Notes under the pieces: generated by a model
Seen by the model: the letters and a program-made list of their open reading frames with translations, nothing else
The model's database searches: none
Told to the model about the DNA's origin: nothing
Source of the DNA: PCPOR2b sp965220385
GTDB taxonomy: Bacteria; Poribacteria; WGA-4E; PCPOR2b
DNA length: 64,000 nt
Direction: 5' to 3'
Assembly: GCA_965220385.1 (NCBI GenBank)
Contig: OZ244825.1
Coordinates: 1,364,001 to 1,428,000 of the forward strand
Position numbers and translations under genes: made by a program
Shown here: in pieces, positions 61,240 through 64,000 of the stretch
Numbering within the stretch: the first letter of the stretch is position 1
Layout: each line of letters begins with the position of its first letter

Positions 61240-61998
61240 TCAGACCTCTAAGATAAACCGTTGTGCCTCATTCAGACGCCCGTGCGTTTCTGGATGGATA
61301 AATTTGCGCTGGTCGGTCAGCTGATTATGATCGCGGCGACAGTAATACGCGAGCATACCGTGGCGGCGGGCGTCGGTTTGATTCAATCCGCCAGCATGCC
61401 AGAGATGTGAGTTGAAGATAATAACAGTTCCTGACCGGGCAAGAAGTTGAATCTCCTCCGGATGTTTCTGGGCCGGATCTTCCAGTGCGTCTTTGGGGTG
61501 CTTGCCGCTACGATGGGACCCCGGCACAACCCGGGTCGCACCATTCTCGACAGTGAAATCGTCCAGTAACCACATGGAGTTGCATACGTAGTAATCGCCG
61601 GGTGCCACCCCCGAACGCCAGTCTGCATGAAACGCCTGATGCCCCTGTCCGGGCAGCGCCATGCGGCAATCCAATGAGGAAAGTTTGAACCTCGGACCTA
61701 TCACATGGCGTATGGCAGCGAGCACACGCGGATGCGAAAAACCGATCTCAAACATTGGTCCCTTATTAACAAGATTGCTGACCCTGATCGTCCCTCCCTC
61801 TTGGTGAAGTTCCTTGCCAGCGTCCGCTCCCTCTATTGCTGCCAATTCATCCAACCGATGGATCATAGGCGCAATCTGTTCTTTGGGAAGTATATTCTCA
61901 AGTGGGAGATAACCTCTCACATCCAAAAAATGCTTCTCTTCTGTCGATAGCGTGTCGTCGCGGACACCGAGTTCGTAAAGAGCTCTGTTCATGTCCAT
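61240..61998 (-). CDS. phytanoyl-CoA dioxygenase (PhyH) family protein
   Basis: A 252-residue PhyH protein from ATG 61998 (AGGAG about 9 nt upstream). The iron triad is HADWRSG (His, Asp) near 115-117 and the distal His in SHLWHAGGLNQTDARRHG near 198, followed by the Arg of the 2-oxoglutarate site. Central strand GATRVVPGSHRSGKHP lies near 155. First of three tandem PhyH genes on the minus strand; the next is 58 bp away. All three probably arose by duplication and hydroxylate related substrates. Confidence 0.88.
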   Translation of the reverse strand: MDMNRALYELGVRDDTLSTEEKHFLDVRGYLPLENILPKEQIAPMIHRLDELAAIEGADAGKELHQEGGTIRVSNLVNKGPMFEIGFSHPRVLAAIRHVIGPRFKLSSLDCRMALPGQGHQAFHADWRSGVAPGDYYVCNSMWLLDDFTVENGATRVVPGSHRSGKHPKDALEDPAQKHPEEIQLLARSGTVIIFNSHLWHAGGLNQTDARRHGMLAYYCRRDHNQLTDQRKFIHPETHGRLNEAQRFILEV

Positions 61999-62056
61999 TG
62001 TCAATCTCTCCTGCTAAGACGCTCCGGTGTCGCTCTACTGCTGATTTTTGCGTCTG

Positions 62057-62935
62057 TTATTTCAGACCGGACGGCGTTCTCTTCGCTTCCCACGTTTCCC
62101 AAGATTCGACCGATTCTGGCCGTTCGCTCCGCGCGATAAAACCGGGCCATTTCTCAAGTAACCACTCCAACGGACTGCCGGTTGGACTGTACCGCAGGTC
62201 CACGCTCCAGCGAATATCCTCACTGGTATTTTCTAACGACCGGTGAAACGTCAAATTACCGAATATAAGGACGTCTCCTACCTGCATGTACATGTTTTGG
62301 ACCTCACCCCAGCTCTCGATATCTTCCACAGGCACGAGCCGTCCATTCTCATCGCGATGGCACGGCCTTAACCCCTGTTTGTGACTTCCCGGAACTATCT
62401 GCAAGCAGCCGTTCTGTTCATCGACATCAACCATCGGGATCCATACCGTCAGAATTTGACTCTCCTCCGAAAAGATAACATGCCGATCGGAATCGACGTT
62501 GCCATTGTAGTAGATGCTATCTTGATGCCACGGAAAAACGGACTCTCCTCCTGTCGGCATCTTGAAACGAATCCAGTAATCGCCATTAACAGTTATTTCG
62601 GGTCCAATCAGTGAGGCAACAATATCTAATATCTTCCGGTGGGTGAGCAGTTCGTAGATCTCGCGGCTGAAAACCTCTCTGTTCCAATTCCAACCTAACA
62701 GCGGTCCAGTCTGAGATTCGCGGAGAATCTGCGTCAATCGATGGTAAAAGGACAGCTCTTTATATAGACTGGAAATCTTGCCCTTGTCGTAGAGTTCTCT
62801 TGCGCGGTGGTCGATGGCAGACGAGATGACCCGCCGAAGTGGGGCAAAATCTTGATCATCAAACACGCCGCGAACCAATAGATAGCCGTGATCCTCGAAA
62901 TCCTGACACTGTTTCGTCGTTAGCATACTATTCAC
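62057..62935 (-). CDS. phytanoyl-CoA dioxygenase (PhyH) family protein
   Basis: A 292-residue PhyH protein from GTG 62935, chosen because GGAG lies 8 nt before it; ATG 62926 is an alternative. The iron triad is WHQDS (His, Asp) near 133-135 and the distal His in FGNLTFHRSLENTS near 224, with the Arg in SEDIRWSVDLRYSP. It is 38 bp after the next PhyH gene. Spacing and order suggest the three form one transcription unit. Confidence 0.87.
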   Translation of the reverse strand: MNSMLTTKQCQDFEDHGYLLVRGVFDDQDFAPLRRVISSAIDHRARELYDKGKISSLYKELSFYHRLTQILRESQTGPLLGWNWNREVFSREIYELLTHRKILDIVASLIGPEITVNGDYWIRFKMPTGGESVFPWHQDSIYYNGNVDSDRHVIFSEESQILTVWIPMVDVDEQNGCLQIVPGSHKQGLRPCHRDENGRLVPVEDIESWGEVQNMYMQVGDVLIFGNLTFHRSLENTSEDIRWSVDLRYSPTGSPLEWLLEKWPGFIARSERPESVESWETWEAKRTPSGLK

Positions 62936-62973
62936 GAAAAAAACTCCTATCCCGATTGAGAGGCAGGGACCCG

Positions 62974-63807
62974 TTAACCCCAACGCTGCTCTGGCGGATC
63001 AAACAGAAAACCGTGAAACAGTTTACGCTGGTCTGAAGAGAGGCGATTGTTGTAGAAGCCTTTGGAATAACCCCAGTGCTCTTGGGAAGCAATCATCCAC
63101 GGATGCTCATAGGCATAGTAAAGCATGAGCCGGAAGCCACCCGGTTGGGTGAAAGGTCCCGCCGAATGCCAAAGGGCGTTGTGGAACAGGATCGCCGTCC
63201 CCGCGGGAGCACATATCTGCACCGCACCGGGAAAGAGATCGGGCCGCTGTAGATCGTCCTGAGGCGGCTCGTGCGTTGCTTTGTGGCTGGCTGGAACAAT
63301 ACAAAGATTTCCCTGTCCGGGTGAGGTCATATCGTTCAGATAGTAGCCAATCTTGAGCTGCAGTAGGGGAATAGGAGGCCCCATGCCACGGTATCCCTGG
63401 TCATGACCGTCAATATGCCAGCCCATGCCTCGGTCCGTTAGATCGCTCTCATACTCGACAATAGCATCGGAGGCGTGATGGTGAGGCATCTCATTGAGTA
63501 ATCCTTTGACGTAAGCCATCATCGGTGACCAATCCAGCATTTCAAGAAAGCGTGGATCATCGTCGAGGATATAGAAGATGCGTGTGCTTTTCTCACCTTT
63601 CATATCTGTCATGCCCGTGTGCGGAATGTCTTTCTCCTTCTTTTCACGCCGCTGAGTCATGACCCGGAAAAGCGCGTCTCGGAGTTCTGCAACATGGGAT
63701 TCCGATAGAAAATTCTCCAACACCAAATAGCCGTTATTCTCAAAAAAGAAGCGCTCTGACGCGGTTGGTTTTACTATCTCTGCCTGCGTTAGATTCTTTT
63801 CTGACAT
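62974..63807 (-). CDS. phytanoyl-CoA dioxygenase (PhyH) family protein
   Basis: A 277-residue PhyH protein. N-terminal FFENNGYLVLENFLSESHVAEL near 21-42 is typical. The iron triad is GWHIDGHD near 133-138 and the distal His in LFHNALWHSAGPF near 215. A CIVPASHKATHEPP segment near 177-190 corresponds to the VPGSH strand. First gene of the tandem in transcription order. Confidence 0.88.
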   Translation of the reverse strand: MSEKNLTQAEIVKPTASERFFFENNGYLVLENFLSESHVAELRDALFRVMTQRREKKEKDIPHTGMTDMKGEKSTRIFYILDDDPRFLEMLDWSPMMAYVKGLLNEMPHHHASDAIVEYESDLTDRGMGWHIDGHDQGYRGMGPPIPLLQLKIGYYLNDMTSPGQGNLCIVPASHKATHEPPQDDLQRPDLFPGAVQICAPAGTAILFHNALWHSAGPFTQPGGFRLMLYYAYEHPWMIASQEHWGYSKGFYNNRLSSDQRKLFHGFLFDPPEQRWG

Positions 63808-63870
63808 AATTTAGACACCTCTATAATCTTGGGTATGTGAATACTGAATTCTTTAAGGCTATTCGCTCAC

Positions 63871-64000
63871 TCATATCAGTAACTGAATACGTGAGCGATC
63901 TTCCGGTGGAAGCGCGGCGTAGACCCTTTCCCGGATCATATCAGGCGAGTAGCGCCGCGAAAAATGGGTTATTATAATGTGTTCGCTCTCAAACATTTCC
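63871..64000 (-). CDS. 3' end of an RNase Z-like (metallo-beta-lactamase fold) gene
   Basis: Partial gene: the last 43 codons are in the window, ending at TGA 63873-63871; the 5' end lies beyond 64000. The translation reads EMFESEHIIITHFSRRYSP and closes with PPEDRSRIQLLI. The LTHFSxRY-type motif is the C-terminal signature of RNase Z/ElaC proteins (tRNA 3' processing), where it helps bind metal. Too little is visible to confirm the exact family. Confidence 0.65.
   Translation of the reverse strand, partial: EMFESEHIIITHFSRRYSPDMIRERVYAALPPEDRSRIQLLI

Overview
The window is 64 kb of densely coded bacterial DNA at about 50% GC: roughly 55 protein genes, two tRNA genes, and no rRNA, CRISPR array, phage or intact insertion sequence. 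The gene mix suggests an uncultivated, possibly sponge-associated or marine bacterium, most like Candidatus Poribacteria. It includes four phytanoyl-CoA dioxygenase (PhyH) family genes, sugar-phosphate isomerase/epimerase and Gfo/Idh/MocA proteins, SMP-30, an FGE-sulfatase domain protein, BNR and five-bladed propellers, enolase-superfamily dehydratases and a TRAP permease. This placement is an inference from gene content and was not tested by any search.

Layout. 0.2-2.5 kb: a crotonase and a CaiC-like acyl-CoA ligase. 2.6-2.8 kb: a frameshifted YgiT-type zinc-finger gene. 3.4-7.5 kb (minus): propeller protein, sugar isomerase and a NuoE-NuoF fusion flavoprotein. 7.7-13.8 kb: PhyH, an acyltransferase with ankyrin repeats inserted in it, a fused TRAP permease and a GHL10-like hydrolase. 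14-18 kb: an ABC exporter with extra N-terminal domains, its DUF1854 partner and an FGE-sulfatase domain protein. 18-26 kb: an FAD/Fe-S dehydrogenase, a sensor kinase, tRNA-Asn, mqnD, an SDR and a YchF-type NTPase. 26.4-32.1 kb (minus): a six-gene extracytoplasmic copper/redox operon (Cys-rich exported protein, DUF3347-like lipoprotein, TolC-family protein, multicopper oxidase, FMN_bind-like exported protein, Rieske protein). 32.2-34.1 kb: an acidic protein and a Ser/Arg/Tyr-rich exported protein. 34.2 kb: tRNA-Arg. 35-41 kb: SMP-30, a VOC protein, dut-thyA-folA, a ThuA-like protein, an amidohydrolase and a YgfZ/GcvT-like protein. 41.5-50 kb: a DUF4212/SSS symporter pair, an MFS protein, topA, ftsE and a two-subunit GMC oxidoreductase. 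50-61 kb: a sugar and sugar-acid catabolic island. 61-64 kb (minus): three PhyH genes in a row, then the 3' end of an RNase Z-like gene.

The strongest novelty is a redoxin gene at 57.8-58.7 kb. It reads through one in-frame TGA placed exactly at the active site (Thr-Tyr-TGA-Pro-Ser-Cys), and a hairpin 25 nt downstream fits the bacterial SECIS consensus, so it is a candidate selenoprotein. The ankyrin-interrupted acyltransferase and the copper/Rieske operon are the next most unusual features. A dispersed short element with GG-NN-TTACGCA-type inverted ends appears at 34.7 and 36.5 kb, with a left end at 0.04 kb.

Genes that work together by position: the crotonase/ligase pair (acyl-CoA conversion), dut-thyA-folA (dTMP supply), the symporter pair, the GMC pair, the ABC/DUF1854 pair, the copper operon, and the 50-61 kb island (MFS uptake, two enolase-superfamily members, ROK kinase, SIS isomerase, aldo/keto reductase, iron alcohol dehydrogenase).
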